Source: an uncultured Lachnospiraceae bacterium (GTDB taxonomy: Bacteria; Bacillota; Clostridia; Lachnospirales; Lachnospiraceae). Taken from it: DNA of 35,906 nt. Every line of letters begins with the position of its first letter. Position 1 is the first letter of the stretch. Where the stretch lies: positions 1 to 35,906 of the forward strand of contig CAJUSQ010000014.1 in assembly GCA_910588885.1 (NCBI GenBank), in the 5' to 3' direction. Below the pieces are notes generated by a model that saw only the letters and a program-made list of their open reading frames with translations, was not told where the DNA came from and made no database searches. Below are positions 1 through 7,812 of the stretch, in pieces. A program made the position numbers and the translations under genes.

Positions 1-1
1 C

Positions 2-823
2 CTGTACGCCCTGCCCCTGACGGCGGACAACGGATATTTTCTCTACTATAATAAAGCATATTTTACGGAGGAAGATATCACTTCCCTGGACCGGATGCTG
101 CAAATCGCCGCGGAACAAGGGAAAAAGGTTTCCATGGAATGGTCTTCCGGATGGTATGTCTATTCCCTGTTTGGCAATACCGGCCTTACTGTGGGGCTGA
201 ACGACGACGGGATCACCAACTACTGCACCTGGAACAGTACGGAAGGGAATATCAAGGGCATTGACGTTGCTTCTGCCATGCAGGCAATCGCAGGACATCC
301 GGGCTTTATCAGTACCGACGATGCCGGCTTCCTGGAAGGGGTCCAAAAAGGGGACATCATCGCCGGAATCAATGGCGTATGGAATGCCGTTGCCATGGAA
401 GAAGCCTGGGGAAGCAGCTACGGAGCCGCAAAGCTCCCCTCCTACACCTGTGCCGGGCAGGAGATTCAAATGGCTTCTTTTTCCGGCTATAAACTGATTG
501 GGGTGAACTCCTACTCGAAACATCCGGAATGGGCCGCAAAGCTGGCCCGTTGGATCGCCAACGAAAAGAATCAGAAACTCCGGTTCCTGATGCGGGGCCA
601 GGGGCCCTCCAATATCAACGCCGCCGCTTCCCCGGAGGTACAAAGCGCCCCGGCGATTGCCGCATTGCTGGAACAGTCGGAATATTCCTGTCTTCAGCGG
701 ATCGGCGGCAATTATTGGGACCCGGTGGCCGCCTTTACCGAAGAGCTGCTGGCCCAAAATCCTTCCGGAGCCAGCCTTCAGGAGCTGCTTGATGTCATGG
801 TGGAAGGCATTACCGCCCCATAG
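2..823 (+). CDS. ABC transporter extracellular solute-binding protein, 3' part
   Basis: This is the C-terminal 273 residues of a family 1-type solute-binding protein, the lipid-anchored receptor of an ABC importer, probably for a carbohydrate. The frame is open from the first bases of the window, so the 5' end lies outside and no start can be chosen. The translation contains the fold's usual landmarks: a YALPLTADNGYFLYYNK segment at the start, a GIINGVWN-like stretch, and a LIGVNSYSKHPEWAAKLARWIANEKNQ segment typical of the C-lobe, followed by residues that close the cleft. No permease gene follows; a chemoreceptor starts 82 bp downstream. Permease genes, if present, would lie upstream. The ligand cannot be predicted from this fragment. 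The family call is firm; substrate is unknown. Confidence 0.85.
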   Translation: MYALPLTADNGYFLYYNKAYFTEEDITSLDRMLQIAAEQGKKVSMEWSSGWYVYSLFGNTGLTVGLNDDGITNYCTWNSTEGNIKGIDVASAMQAIAGHPGFISTDDAGFLEGVQKGDIIAGINGVWNAVAMEEAWGSSYGAAKLPSYTCAGQEIQMASFSGYKLIGVNSYSKHPEWAAKLARWIANEKNQKLRFLMRGQGPSNINAAASPEVQSAPAIAALLEQSEYSCLQRIGGNYWDPVAAFTEELLAQNPSGASLQELLDVMVEGITAP

Positions 824-831
824 ATTTTGTA

Positions 832-859
832 GAACGTATGTTCTGCACGGAATACGTTC
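832..859 (+). other. Inverted repeat between solute-binding protein and chemoreceptor genes
   Basis: GAACGTAT (832-839) and ATACGTTC (852-859) form a perfect 8-bp dyad with a 12-base centre in the gap between the two genes. There is no T-run after it, so it is not a normal intrinsic terminator. It could be an mRNA-stabilising hairpin or an operator; nothing here decides between them. Confidence 0.4.
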
Positions 860-905
860 CATATGAGTAAAAGAATTGCCAGATGTGAAAGAAGGAGTAC
901 CTGTT

Positions 906-2489
906 ATGAAAAATATCAGCTTAAAGCGGCGTTTGATCCTGCCGATTGCCCTTCTGGGTATTGTAGCGCTCATATCCAACATTCTTTCGATTTTGAATAT
1001 CCGGAATGTGAACGCCAGCGCCGCCAACATTTCCGATAATTACATGGACAGTAAAAGCCGGCTGGCTGAAATCTGCCAGTCCTCCATGGACATACATAAA
1101 ATGGCCTTAAGCCACATCGTTGCCACCGATTACAACACCATGATTGTCTTGGTGGAACAGATCAAGGAAGAGGAAGCCCTTCTGGATCAGATGCTTTCCG
1201 ACTATGAACCCCATGTGATCACGGAGGATCAGCCCCAATACCAGGCCCTCCTTCAGGATTATGCTTCCTTCAAACACGCCCTGGTCCGTCTGGTCTGCGC
1301 CAGCGCCAGCCACAAGACCATGGATGCCTACACCCTGGCCAATGAAGACGTAGCTTCTTCTGCCGCCGCCATGGATGCGGATATCAACGCCCTCACCGAT
1401 TCCATCAGCCGGCAGACTTCCGAGGCAAGGGCCCGTCTCTCCAGTGTCTATCTGGAATCCTTAATCATCGGAATCACTGCGGCTGCCGCCTGCTTACTGC
1501 TGGTATTTGCCGATGTCCGGCTGATTACCAAATATGTCGTCACTCCGGTGAAGAGTATTCTGAACACGATCCGGGAAAGCTCCGGGCGCATCAACCATAT
1601 GACCGGGGCGGTATTAAAACGGACGAAAGACTCCAAGGAGAATGCCGCAAGCCTTTCCGCCCTGGCAGAACAGCTTTCCGCCACCATTCAGGAAGTGGCC
1701 GGGAATGTATCCGTAATCAATGACAATACGGAAAACGTCCGAACAGACGTTGATTCCATTACGGAAGAATGCAGCGCCATCACTGCTTATACCGTACAGA
1801 TGAACAGCCGGGCCGATCTCATGCAGCAATCCGCACAAAGCAGCGCCCGGTCCACTAAGAGAAAAACCGAAGAACTTCTGGAATCCCTGAACGAAGCCAT
1901 TGAAAAAAGCAAGAGCGTCAATCAGATCCAGACCTTAACCGGGGAGATCCTTGCCATTGCCCAACAGACCCGCCTGATCTCATTAAATGCTTCCGTGGAA
2001 GCCACCAATGCGGGGCCTGCCGGAAAGGGCTTCGCCGTAGTTGCCAGTGAAGTCCGTGCCCTGGCCGATTCCAGTCAAAAAACGGCCAACCGCATCCAAT
2101 CGGTGAACCGTGTGGTTACGACAGCCGTATCCAATCTCTCCGAGCATGCCCAATACCTGATTCAGTATATGAACCAATCTGTACTGAAGGAGTTTCAGTC
2201 TTTCGTGGAATCCGGCAGCCAGTATAAGGAAGACGCCGCCTATATCCGCCAGACCATGGACGAATTTTACCAACAAACGGAACGGCTGAAGCAATCCATG
2301 TCGGAAATTGCCGATTCCATCCGCATTATTACAAACGTAATTGACGAAGGCGCCAACGGCATCACCGGGGTCGCCGGCAATACCAAAAGTCTTGCGGATG
2401 ACATGGAAGAGATTACCCAGCGCATGGACACCAGCCTGGAAGTGGTGGAAGAATTGGAAAAAGAAACCGCCGTTTTTGATCATCTGTAG
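906..2489 (+). CDS. Methyl-accepting chemotaxis protein
   Basis: This is a 527-residue membrane chemoreceptor that would signal through CheW/CheA. I chose the ATG at 906 because AAGGAG lies 8 bases upstream; an earlier in-frame ATG at 876 lacks this. In order: a first membrane helix (about residues 10-31), an extracytoplasmic helical sensor of the 4HB type (about 32-185), a second helix (about 188-210), a short HAMP-like linker, and a long coiled-coil signalling domain. The hairpin tip reads QTRLISLNASVEATNAGPAG, a divergent form of the usual QTNLLALNASIEAARAGEAG, with the following KGFAVVASEVRALA well kept. It directly follows a solute-binding protein gene, so the receptor may sense the liganded binding protein; that link is an inference from position. 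A strong hairpin follows the stop. Confidence 0.93.
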   Translation: MKNISLKRRLILPIALLGIVALISNILSILNIRNVNASAANISDNYMDSKSRLAEICQSSMDIHKMALSHIVATDYNTMIVLVEQIKEEEALLDQMLSDYEPHVITEDQPQYQALLQDYASFKHALVRLVCASASHKTMDAYTLANEDVASSAAAMDADINALTDSISRQTSEARARLSSVYLESLIIGITAAAACLLLVFADVRLITKYVVTPVKSILNTIRESSGRINHMTGAVLKRTKDSKENAASLSALAEQLSATIQEVAGNVSVINDNTENVRTDVDSITEECSAITAYTVQMNSRADLMQQSAQSSARSTKRKTEELLESLNEAIEKSKSVNQIQTLTGEILAIAQQTRLISLNASVEATNAGPAGKGFAVVASEVRALADSSQKTANRIQSVNRVVTTAVSNLSEHAQYLIQYMNQSVLKEFQSFVESGSQYKEDAAYIRQTMDEFYQQTERLKQSMSEIADSIRIITNVIDEGANGITGVAGNTKSLADDMEEITQRMDTSLEVVEELEKETAVFDHL

Positions 2490-2495
2490 ATTTTA

Positions 2496-2541
2496 AAAGC
2501 GTCCGAACGCCCCTGGCCCAGGGTGCGTTCCGACGCTTTGG
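2496..2541. terminator. Bidirectional intrinsic terminator between converging genes
   Basis: A long hairpin lies between the chemoreceptor stop (plus) and the GntR stop (minus). The outer arm AAAGCGTC pairs with GACGCTTT, a C-C mismatch follows, GAACGC pairs with GCGTTC, and CCCTG pairs with CAGGG at the tip. A/T-rich flanks on both sides suit termination in both directions. Confidence 0.75.
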
Positions 2542-2543
2542 AT

Positions 2544-3224
2544 TTATATATTATATCTTCCGATTACTAACTTATTAATATAATACTGTTTTATATACTG
2601 GCTATGCTCTTTTTCTGCTTCCAGCACAGCCTCCAGCTCTCGTTTTTGTATGGCTTCGTATATTTTCTCATGCTGCTTCGTCGTCTCCCTGCCATGTTCC
2701 ATATCCTGATAGGACGTCAGGTCAAAACGCCGCTTCTGATTTACCAGCAGTTCAAAAATCATATCCAACCGTTTGTTATTCACATACTGAACCATGAAAT
2801 TATGGAACTTGATATCCCACTCCATCCGTTGGATCAAATCTCCGGCCGACAGGCATTCCTTCATTTTTTCCAGAATCTGCCCCAGGGCCGCATCCGCCAC
2901 CGCATCATAATTTTTCAGGGAAGTCTGCAGGGCATACCCCTGGAGGACCTCCAGCAAATCATAAACCTCCAGAATATCTTCCAGGGTATAGACCGGAACC
3001 ACGATCCCCTTTCCCGGCTCGTCCACCAAAAGCCCCTCCTTCGCCAGCTGCCGCAGGGCATACCGTACCGGGGAACGGCTGACCTGATAAGCTTCCGACA
3101 GCTTCCGTTCTACCATAATCGTTCCCGGTTCAAATTCGTTATGCAGGATTGCCTGCTTTACCTGATGGTAAAGCATCAATTCCTTCGTCATTTTCGGACT
3201 CATATATTCTGATTTATCCATCAT
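2544..3224 (-). CDS. GntR family regulator, FCD (FadR-like) subfamily
   Basis: A 226-residue transcription factor. The N-terminal winged helix (about residues 10-75) includes LSEAYQVSRSPVRYALRQLA, the recognition-helix region typical of GntR proteins, followed by LLVDEPGKGIVVP (the wing). The C-terminal all-helical FCD effector domain fills the rest, with EWDIKFHNFM and a late HEKIYEAIQKR segment resembling the metal/acid-binding helices. Start chosen at 3224, with AAGAGG just upstream; ATG at 3221 is equally possible. It is the last gene of the minus-strand run transhydroxylase large - small - flavoprotein - gntR, so it may regulate that pathway. FCD regulators often bind GTATAC-like palindromes, and such dyads occur in four promoters of this cluster. 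The effector (gallate, pyrogallol or other) is unknown. Confidence 0.9.
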   Translation of the reverse strand: MMDKSEYMSPKMTKELMLYHQVKQAILHNEFEPGTIMVERKLSEAYQVSRSPVRYALRQLAKEGLLVDEPGKGIVVPVYTLEDILEVYDLLEVLQGYALQTSLKNYDAVADAALGQILEKMKECLSAGDLIQRMEWDIKFHNFMVQYVNNKRLDMIFELLVNQKRRFDLTSYQDMEHGRETTKQHEKIYEAIQKRELEAVLEAEKEHSQYIKQYYINKLVIGRYNI

Positions 3225-3279
3225 TCCATTCCTCTTATGCCTTTTCCTGTCTGCTTCTGCCTTCCGGCCCCGTTGTCCT

Positions 3280-3843
3280 TCAGGATTCCAAAACTGCCAG
3301 CCTGCGTCCGATTTCATAGGCCCGCCGCTTCAATTCCCCATCCTTTTCCGCCGTCTCCGGATTGTTGGCCCCCACGCATACCACCCGTTCCTCCTGTACG
3401 AACCCGAAGCCCGGAAACAGCACCGCCAGATAATCGAAATACATCCGGAACATATCCGGGTCTTCATGATCCTGTGAGTATACGGTTACAATCTTCTTTT
3501 CCCCGAACCGGGGCGCTCCGCCTTCTCCGATCAGCGGAAAAAAGCGGTCGTACATATTTTTTACCGGACCGGTGACCTGCATAAAATATACCGGCGAGCC
3601 TATGACTACCGCGTCCGCATCCTTCACATCGGAAAGCGCTTTCTTCAGCTCGTCATTCACCATGCAGTCCTCCTGCATCCGGCATCCGAAACAGCCCTGG
3701 CAGGCCATAAACTTCATTTTAAATAAGGTATAGGATTTTACCTCCGCATGGTGTTCCCTGGCGCCCCGCTCAATCATTTTCAAAATCGTAGCGGTGTTCC
3801 CGTCCATGCGGGGGCTTCCGTTAAAAATCACAACTTTCTTCAT
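3280..3843 (-). CDS. Iron-sulfur flavoprotein / NAD(P)H-dependent FMN reductase family
   Basis: A 187-residue flavodoxin-like protein. The start MKKVVIFNGSPRMDGNTA carries the GSPR-x-GNT phosphate loop that binds FMN. A compact cysteine cluster follows at residues 48, 51, 54 and 60 (CQGCFGC then C), as in Isf-type iron-sulfur flavoproteins, which carry a [4Fe-4S] cluster. IGSPVYFMQVTGPVKNMYDR is the second FMN-contact loop. Such proteins move electrons between ferredoxin-like donors and small acceptors. The gene follows the transhydroxylase small subunit by 113 bp, separated by a hairpin, and precedes gntR. It may keep the transhydroxylase or prenyl-FMN decarboxylase in the right redox state; that role is inferred from position alone. 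Confidence 0.85.
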   Translation of the reverse strand: MKKVVIFNGSPRMDGNTATILKMIERGAREHHAEVKSYTLFKMKFMACQGCFGCRMQEDCMVNDELKKALSDVKDADAVVIGSPVYFMQVTGPVKNMYDRFFPLIGEGGAPRFGEKKIVTVYSQDHEDPDMFRMYFDYLAVLFPGFGFVQEERVVCVGANNPETAEKDGELKRRAYEIGRRLAVLES

Positions 3844-3924
3844 TGCTTTCTCCTTTTATATCCAACTTCTTGATTCCCGGCCCCTTTTCTCCAAAGCCAA
3901 CGCTTCTTTGGCAGTATGGAAATG

Positions 3925-3950
3925 GTGCCCATGCTTTACAGCATGGGCAC
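3925..3950 (-). other. Perfect hairpin between transhydroxylase small subunit and flavoprotein genes
   Basis: GTGCCCATGCT (3925-3935) pairs perfectly with AGCATGGGCAC (3940-3950) across a 4-base loop. In the minus-strand transcript it comes 7 bases after the small-subunit stop and about 80 bases before the flavoprotein start. There is no U-run after it on the minus strand. It could be a partial terminator or a processing/stability element that makes the enzyme subunits more abundant than the downstream proteins. Confidence 0.6.
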
Positions 3951-3956
3951 AACATT

Positions 3957-4784
3957 TTACAAATTAATAAAATCAAGATTTAATGATTGGCCTGCGATCT
4001 GCGCTTCCAGCTCTTTCTTCCGTCCGTCTGCGTCGATCTTAATCACGTACTTCCCGTCTTCCAACCCGTCGAATTTGAAATCTCCGAAGAAATTGGTCTT
4101 CTGGGTTTCGATAACCTGACCGTCCTTACAAAGCTCTATGACAGCTCCTTCAAAGCAGTCCCCCTCTACCAGGACGCCTGCTGCCACAAAGTTTCTGGTA
4201 AACCGGTGCAGGTTCTTATAATATACATGGGGCTTGGTGCCAAGCTCCGGCTTGTAAACCTCCAGCCCTTCTTCCTTCACCATGGCTTCCATTTCTTCCG
4301 GCTCCAAATGATACGCCTTGATTGCCTTGGTAGGACAGGAATGTGCACATCTGGGAATTCCGGGAACCCAGTCCGGGTCGTCCAGAAGGTGGGCGCACAT
4401 GGTACATTTCTGAGGTACGTCCGCTTCTTCATTATAATAGATAGCGCCGTAGGGACATGCCTTTAACAGCTCCTTGTTGCCCTTTGCCTTTTCCATATCA
4501 ATCATGACAATGCCGTCTTCCCGCCGTGTTACGGCGCCTTTTCCGGCTTCGATACAGGGTGCGTTCTCACAATGCTGGCAGGGCATCGGGAGATATACAT
4601 AATCGTTTCTGGAATATCTGCCCCGCTCCCTTCTCTCTATGTTCATCCAACGGTGCCCATGGCGGGGCTGTGCATTGGTATAGCCCGGCCACTCATTGTC
4701 TACAAACTCGTCTTTACAGGACATAAAGCAGTTGTTGCAGTCATGGCACCATCTTACATCTATCACTAAATACCACTGTTTCAT
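3957..4784 (-). CDS. athS: Pyrogallol-phloroglucinol transhydroxylase, iron-sulfur (beta) subunit
   Basis: A 275-residue electron-transfer subunit, the same length as the Pelobacter acidigallici transhydroxylase beta subunit. Twelve cysteines suit three [4Fe-4S] clusters: 13, 16, 19, 23; then 69, 72, 77, 110; then 127, 130, 146, 150, in the arrangement of DmsB/NrfC-type subunits. From about residue 185 the ferredoxin part gives way to a beta-rich domain (GAVIELCKDGQVIETQKTNF onward) resembling the transthyretin/carboxypeptidase-regulatory fold known at the C-terminus of the Pelobacter subunit and absent from ordinary ferredoxin-like partners. This extra domain is the main reason for the specific call. 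There is no signal peptide, so the complex is cytoplasmic. It starts 33 bp after the large-subunit stop with a good GAAAGGAG ribosome site; the two are surely co-transcribed. Confidence 0.93.
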   Translation of the reverse strand: MKQWYLVIDVRWCHDCNNCFMSCKDEFVDNEWPGYTNAQPRHGHRWMNIERRERGRYSRNDYVYLPMPCQHCENAPCIEAGKGAVTRREDGIVMIDMEKAKGNKELLKACPYGAIYYNEEADVPQKCTMCAHLLDDPDWVPGIPRCAHSCPTKAIKAYHLEPEEMEAMVKEEGLEVYKPELGTKPHVYYKNLHRFTRNFVAAGVLVEGDCFEGAVIELCKDGQVIETQKTNFFGDFKFDGLEDGKYVIKIDADGRKKELEAQIAGQSLNLDFINL

Positions 4785-4816
4785 CTCTAATCTCCTTTCG
4801 GGCCGTATCTATGAAA

Positions 4817-7417
4817 TTAATAAATTTCATAAATACCTCCATCCCATTTTTCTACTTCCACCTGTGCGCTGTTGGGCGCCATGCCGCAGGCATACTTGGA
4901 CATATAACGGTCGGGTGTTAAAATATTCACACAGCCGCCCCGGTCTGCCGAACAGCCCGGTTTTCCAAGGGGTGCATATTCCGCACAGGATTCGTAAGAA
5001 TGTACGGTTCCCGGCTGTACGCGTTCCCCAACCTGGGCGCAAAGGATTACGGAGCCTCTGTCGTTATAGGCGCGGACCAGATCGCCGTCCTTGATTCCCC
5101 TTGCCTGTGCATCCACGGTATTCATACGGATGATCCAGTAGTACCAGCCGTCTACCAATACCCGGTGATCCTTAATATCCATCATAAAGGAATCCTTTGC
5201 ATCTCCCATGGTATGCATGGAAAATCTGGGATGCGGAGACAACATGCCCAGAGGATATTTCTTCGCAACCTCTGCATGCCAGCTCTCCCAGGCCGGAACA
5301 TATTTATGCATGGACGGACGGTATTCATCCACAAAGCCCTGGTCTTCGAACCGCTTGATACTGGTGGAAATAAATTCGATTTTTCCGGTAGTGGTCTGCA
5401 GTCCCTTTAAGGCTACGGTCTGGTTGGGCGCGGGACCCCAGTCCGGCGTATCCCTCTCCCGGTCCTCGGCAAACCAGCGCAGCGCCGGGGTCTTCTTCCG
5501 GTTTGGATTGTCCGGTACCACCAGATAACCCTTCTTGAAAAATTCATCCCAGGACATGAGCTTGGGACAATCGGTAGCATGGTAATACTGCTTCACCCAG
5601 GCCAGCTCATCTTTTCCTTCTGTAAAAATATCATAAATGCCCAGCTTCTTCGCAAACATGGCATAAATTTCATAATCGGACTTGGATTCGCCCAAAGGCT
5701 CAATACATTTTGCCTGCAGGGAAATCACCCGGTTATTGGCCATCTGGAAGTTGTCCGGAATGTACCCGGAACAGTTGGCAAATTCGGAAATATCCCACCG
5801 CTCGTAGTTGGTGCAGGCCGGAAGGATAATGTCGGCAAACATAACCTCGCCTTCGTTCCAAATAGACTGGGATACCACAAATTCCAGGCTTTCGGAGGTA
5901 TACATCTTCGCATAGCGGTTGGTGGCCGTCATGGTTCCGATATGGGGCCCGCCGTATTTCCAATACATCTTGATTCCGCCGTAACCCGGAGCCGGATACT
6001 GGTAGGGATGCATCTGGGTTTCAATCGAACGGCCGCAGAAGCCTTTGCCGTACCACTCGAATTTTCCGTCCATAATACATTCCGGGATCTTCAGACGTGG
6101 GATGTGCTGTCCTGCTTCCGTATTTAATTTTACCGGAGCCGGGAAAGTGGTTTTTCCGTCAAACATCCTCCAGGCGAACTTAAAGCCTGCTGCCGAGTTC
6201 TCGCAGTCACCGGAAATCCCCCCTTCCGCATAGCCCGGGAAATAGAATTCGTAGTCGGTGGGAACGCCCTGGGTAGTCGACCATATGTTCGATCCCGGTT
6301 TTCCCATTCCCTGCATGGTCGCCAGCGCAATCATGCCGCGGGTCCATTCAATTCCGTGGGTTGCCCGGCAGGCGCCGCCCCAGCCGCCCATACCGCCGGC
6401 TGCAAGGTATGTATTCTTCTTCGCCCATTCCCTGGCAAGGGCACGGATGTCGCAGGCCGGAACACCGGATTCTTTTTCTGCCCATTCGCAGGTCTTGGGA
6501 ATCCCGTCTTCCCCTTTTCCCAATACGTAATCCGCCCATTCTTCAAAGCCATAAGCATGGGTTTTCACATATTCCTTGTCATAGGTCCCTTCCGTCAGCC
6601 AGGTATAGGCAATGGCGAAGGAAATCGCATGGTCCGTCCCAACCTTCGGGGAGAACCATTTCATGCCCCACATATTGGCGGAATGATTAAAGAAGGGATC
6701 AATAAATACCATCTTTACTCCCAGCTCATCCAGCCAGCGGCGGCGGATATGGGATTCGTATGCGGCATAGATTCCGCTGTTTACCTCCGGGTCGGAGGAC
6801 CAGAATACGATCATTTCCGCATGCTTTAAGCCGTCCTCCAGCAAATCGTACTGTTCCGGACAGCCCAGCCGCCAGGAAAAGCCCCACATATGCATGCCGC
6901 CCCAGTGCCAGCCTTCCCAGGAATCCGGGTTGTGGTCTGCATAGGTAAAGCCCATTAAGTTCATAAAACGGAAATAGGTGGAATGGCGGTAGCCTACATT
7001 TCCCCACAAATGATGGGAGGAGGGTGTAGACAGGATGGATGCCGGGCCGCTCTCCCGCTTAATCCGGTTAATCTCATTTACTACAATATCCGTTGCTTCT
7101 TCCCAGCTGATTCTCTCGTACCCGGAAATCCCCCGGTTCTGAATATTCCGTTCCCCGTTGGGGTCAAAGTCCACACGCTTCATAGGATACAAAAGCCTGC
7201 GGTCCGAATAGATCATGGATTTCTGCCCTGCGGTAAAGGGTGCAATCGTGGTGTATCTGGGCGCATTGAATACTCTGCCTCTTGCTTCGATTTTCCAGCC
7301 TTCCGGATCTGTCTCGTCAAAGTCCATCGGTGTGATGCGGACAATTTTCCCGTCCTTCACATATACGAACACCGGACCCCCGGTACTGGAGTTAGTCAAA
7401 CGAACTTCGTTTTCCAT
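4817..7417 (-). CDS. athL: Pyrogallol-phloroglucinol transhydroxylase, molybdopterin (alpha) subunit
   Basis: An 866-residue member of the DMSO-reductase superfamily. The known enzyme converts pyrogallol to phloroglucinol using 1,2,3,5-tetrahydroxybenzene as co-substrate, with no net redox change. I recognise the sequence from the Pelobacter acidigallici enzyme: long stretches such as RLTNSSTGGPVFVYVKDGKI and HNPDSWEGWHWGGMHMWGFS match. From memory of its structure, the Mo ligand Ser175 and catalytic Asp174, His144 and Tyr404 correspond here to Ser166, Asp165, His135 and Tyr396; all are present. As in that enzyme there is no N-terminal cysteine cluster and no Tat signal, so it works in the cytoplasm. 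Start at 7417 has a strong AAAGGAGG. It heads the minus-strand operon and diverges from the gallate decarboxylase gene, which makes its substrate. It needs bis-MGD cofactor; two moaC genes lie further on. Confidence 0.95.
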   Translation of the reverse strand: MENEVRLTNSSTGGPVFVYVKDGKIVRITPMDFDETDPEGWKIEARGRVFNAPRYTTIAPFTAGQKSMIYSDRRLLYPMKRVDFDPNGERNIQNRGISGYERISWEEATDIVVNEINRIKRESGPASILSTPSSHHLWGNVGYRHSTYFRFMNLMGFTYADHNPDSWEGWHWGGMHMWGFSWRLGCPEQYDLLEDGLKHAEMIVFWSSDPEVNSGIYAAYESHIRRRWLDELGVKMVFIDPFFNHSANMWGMKWFSPKVGTDHAISFAIAYTWLTEGTYDKEYVKTHAYGFEEWADYVLGKGEDGIPKTCEWAEKESGVPACDIRALAREWAKKNTYLAAGGMGGWGGACRATHGIEWTRGMIALATMQGMGKPGSNIWSTTQGVPTDYEFYFPGYAEGGISGDCENSAAGFKFAWRMFDGKTTFPAPVKLNTEAGQHIPRLKIPECIMDGKFEWYGKGFCGRSIETQMHPYQYPAPGYGGIKMYWKYGGPHIGTMTATNRYAKMYTSESLEFVVSQSIWNEGEVMFADIILPACTNYERWDISEFANCSGYIPDNFQMANNRVISLQAKCIEPLGESKSDYEIYAMFAKKLGIYDIFTEGKDELAWVKQYYHATDCPKLMSWDEFFKKGYLVVPDNPNRKKTPALRWFAEDRERDTPDWGPAPNQTVALKGLQTTTGKIEFISTSIKRFEDQGFVDEYRPSMHKYVPAWESWHAEVAKKYPLGMLSPHPRFSMHTMGDAKDSFMMDIKDHRVLVDGWYYWIIRMNTVDAQARGIKDGDLVRAYNDRGSVILCAQVGERVQPGTVHSYESCAEYAPLGKPGCSADRGGCVNILTPDRYMSKYACGMAPNSAQVEVEKWDGGIYEIY

Positions 7418-7634
7418 AGGTGAAACCTCCTTTATTAATTACAATGAATCTCCCGATCTGTCCTGCCTTTGGACTGCCTGAGTAGAGGGTTTTGTACTGC
7501 CAAAACATGCAGCAGTTCCGCGGCATTCCTCTGGCCGGATCAGATACGTCTGTCATCCGAAGCACAGCCCAAAGCCCGCGGCAATCCCGTCTCTTTCGGA
7601 CTGCCGCAGCTTTTCCTGCCCTTCTTAAGTCGTA

Positions 7635-7665
7635 ATTATAATGTGTATTGCAATTATACAGTCAA
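7635..7665 (-). promoter_or_regulatory. Promoter of transhydroxylase operon with spacer dyad
   Basis: On the minus strand TTGACT (7660-7665) is followed after 19 bases by TATAAT (7635-7640). The spacer holds TGTATA-N5-AATACA (read on the minus strand), an imperfect inverted repeat spanning 7644-7660. The same arrangement occurs at three other promoters in this cluster. Transcription would start near 7628, giving a leader of about 210 bases before the large-subunit gene. Confidence 0.6.
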
Positions 7666-7745
7666 GGGGCTTTTTTACTTTTTTCCATTGCGGGCCCAAA
7701 ACGGCAAAAAGCGGTCCTTTTTTCCCAAAAACTGTAATCTCCCTA

Positions 7746-7776
7746 TTGACCTTATATTTACTATACAGCTTATAGT
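7746..7776 (+). promoter_or_regulatory. Promoter of gallate decarboxylase operon with spacer dyad
   Basis: TTGACC (7746-7751), a 19-bp spacer, then TATAGT (7771-7776). The spacer contains the half site TATACAG (7762-7768) with a degenerate partner CTTAT to its left. The start codon is 37 bp further on, after an AGAAGGGGGA ribosome site. The 7418-7812 gap otherwise holds only the two divergent promoters and no convincing gene. Confidence 0.55.
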
Positions 7777-7812
7777 AGTACACGAACACCAAAAAAGAAG
7801 GGGGAACTACTA

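Noticed and set aside
5579..6127. A 182-codon plus-strand frame opposite the transhydroxylase large subunit
   Set aside because: It is antisense to a gene whose protein sequence is strongly conserved and shows no domain or ribosome site of its own.
7418..7812. Small open frames in the athL-lpdC intergenic region
   Set aside because: They lack ribosome sites and cross the two divergent promoters; the region is better explained as regulatory DNA and leaders.
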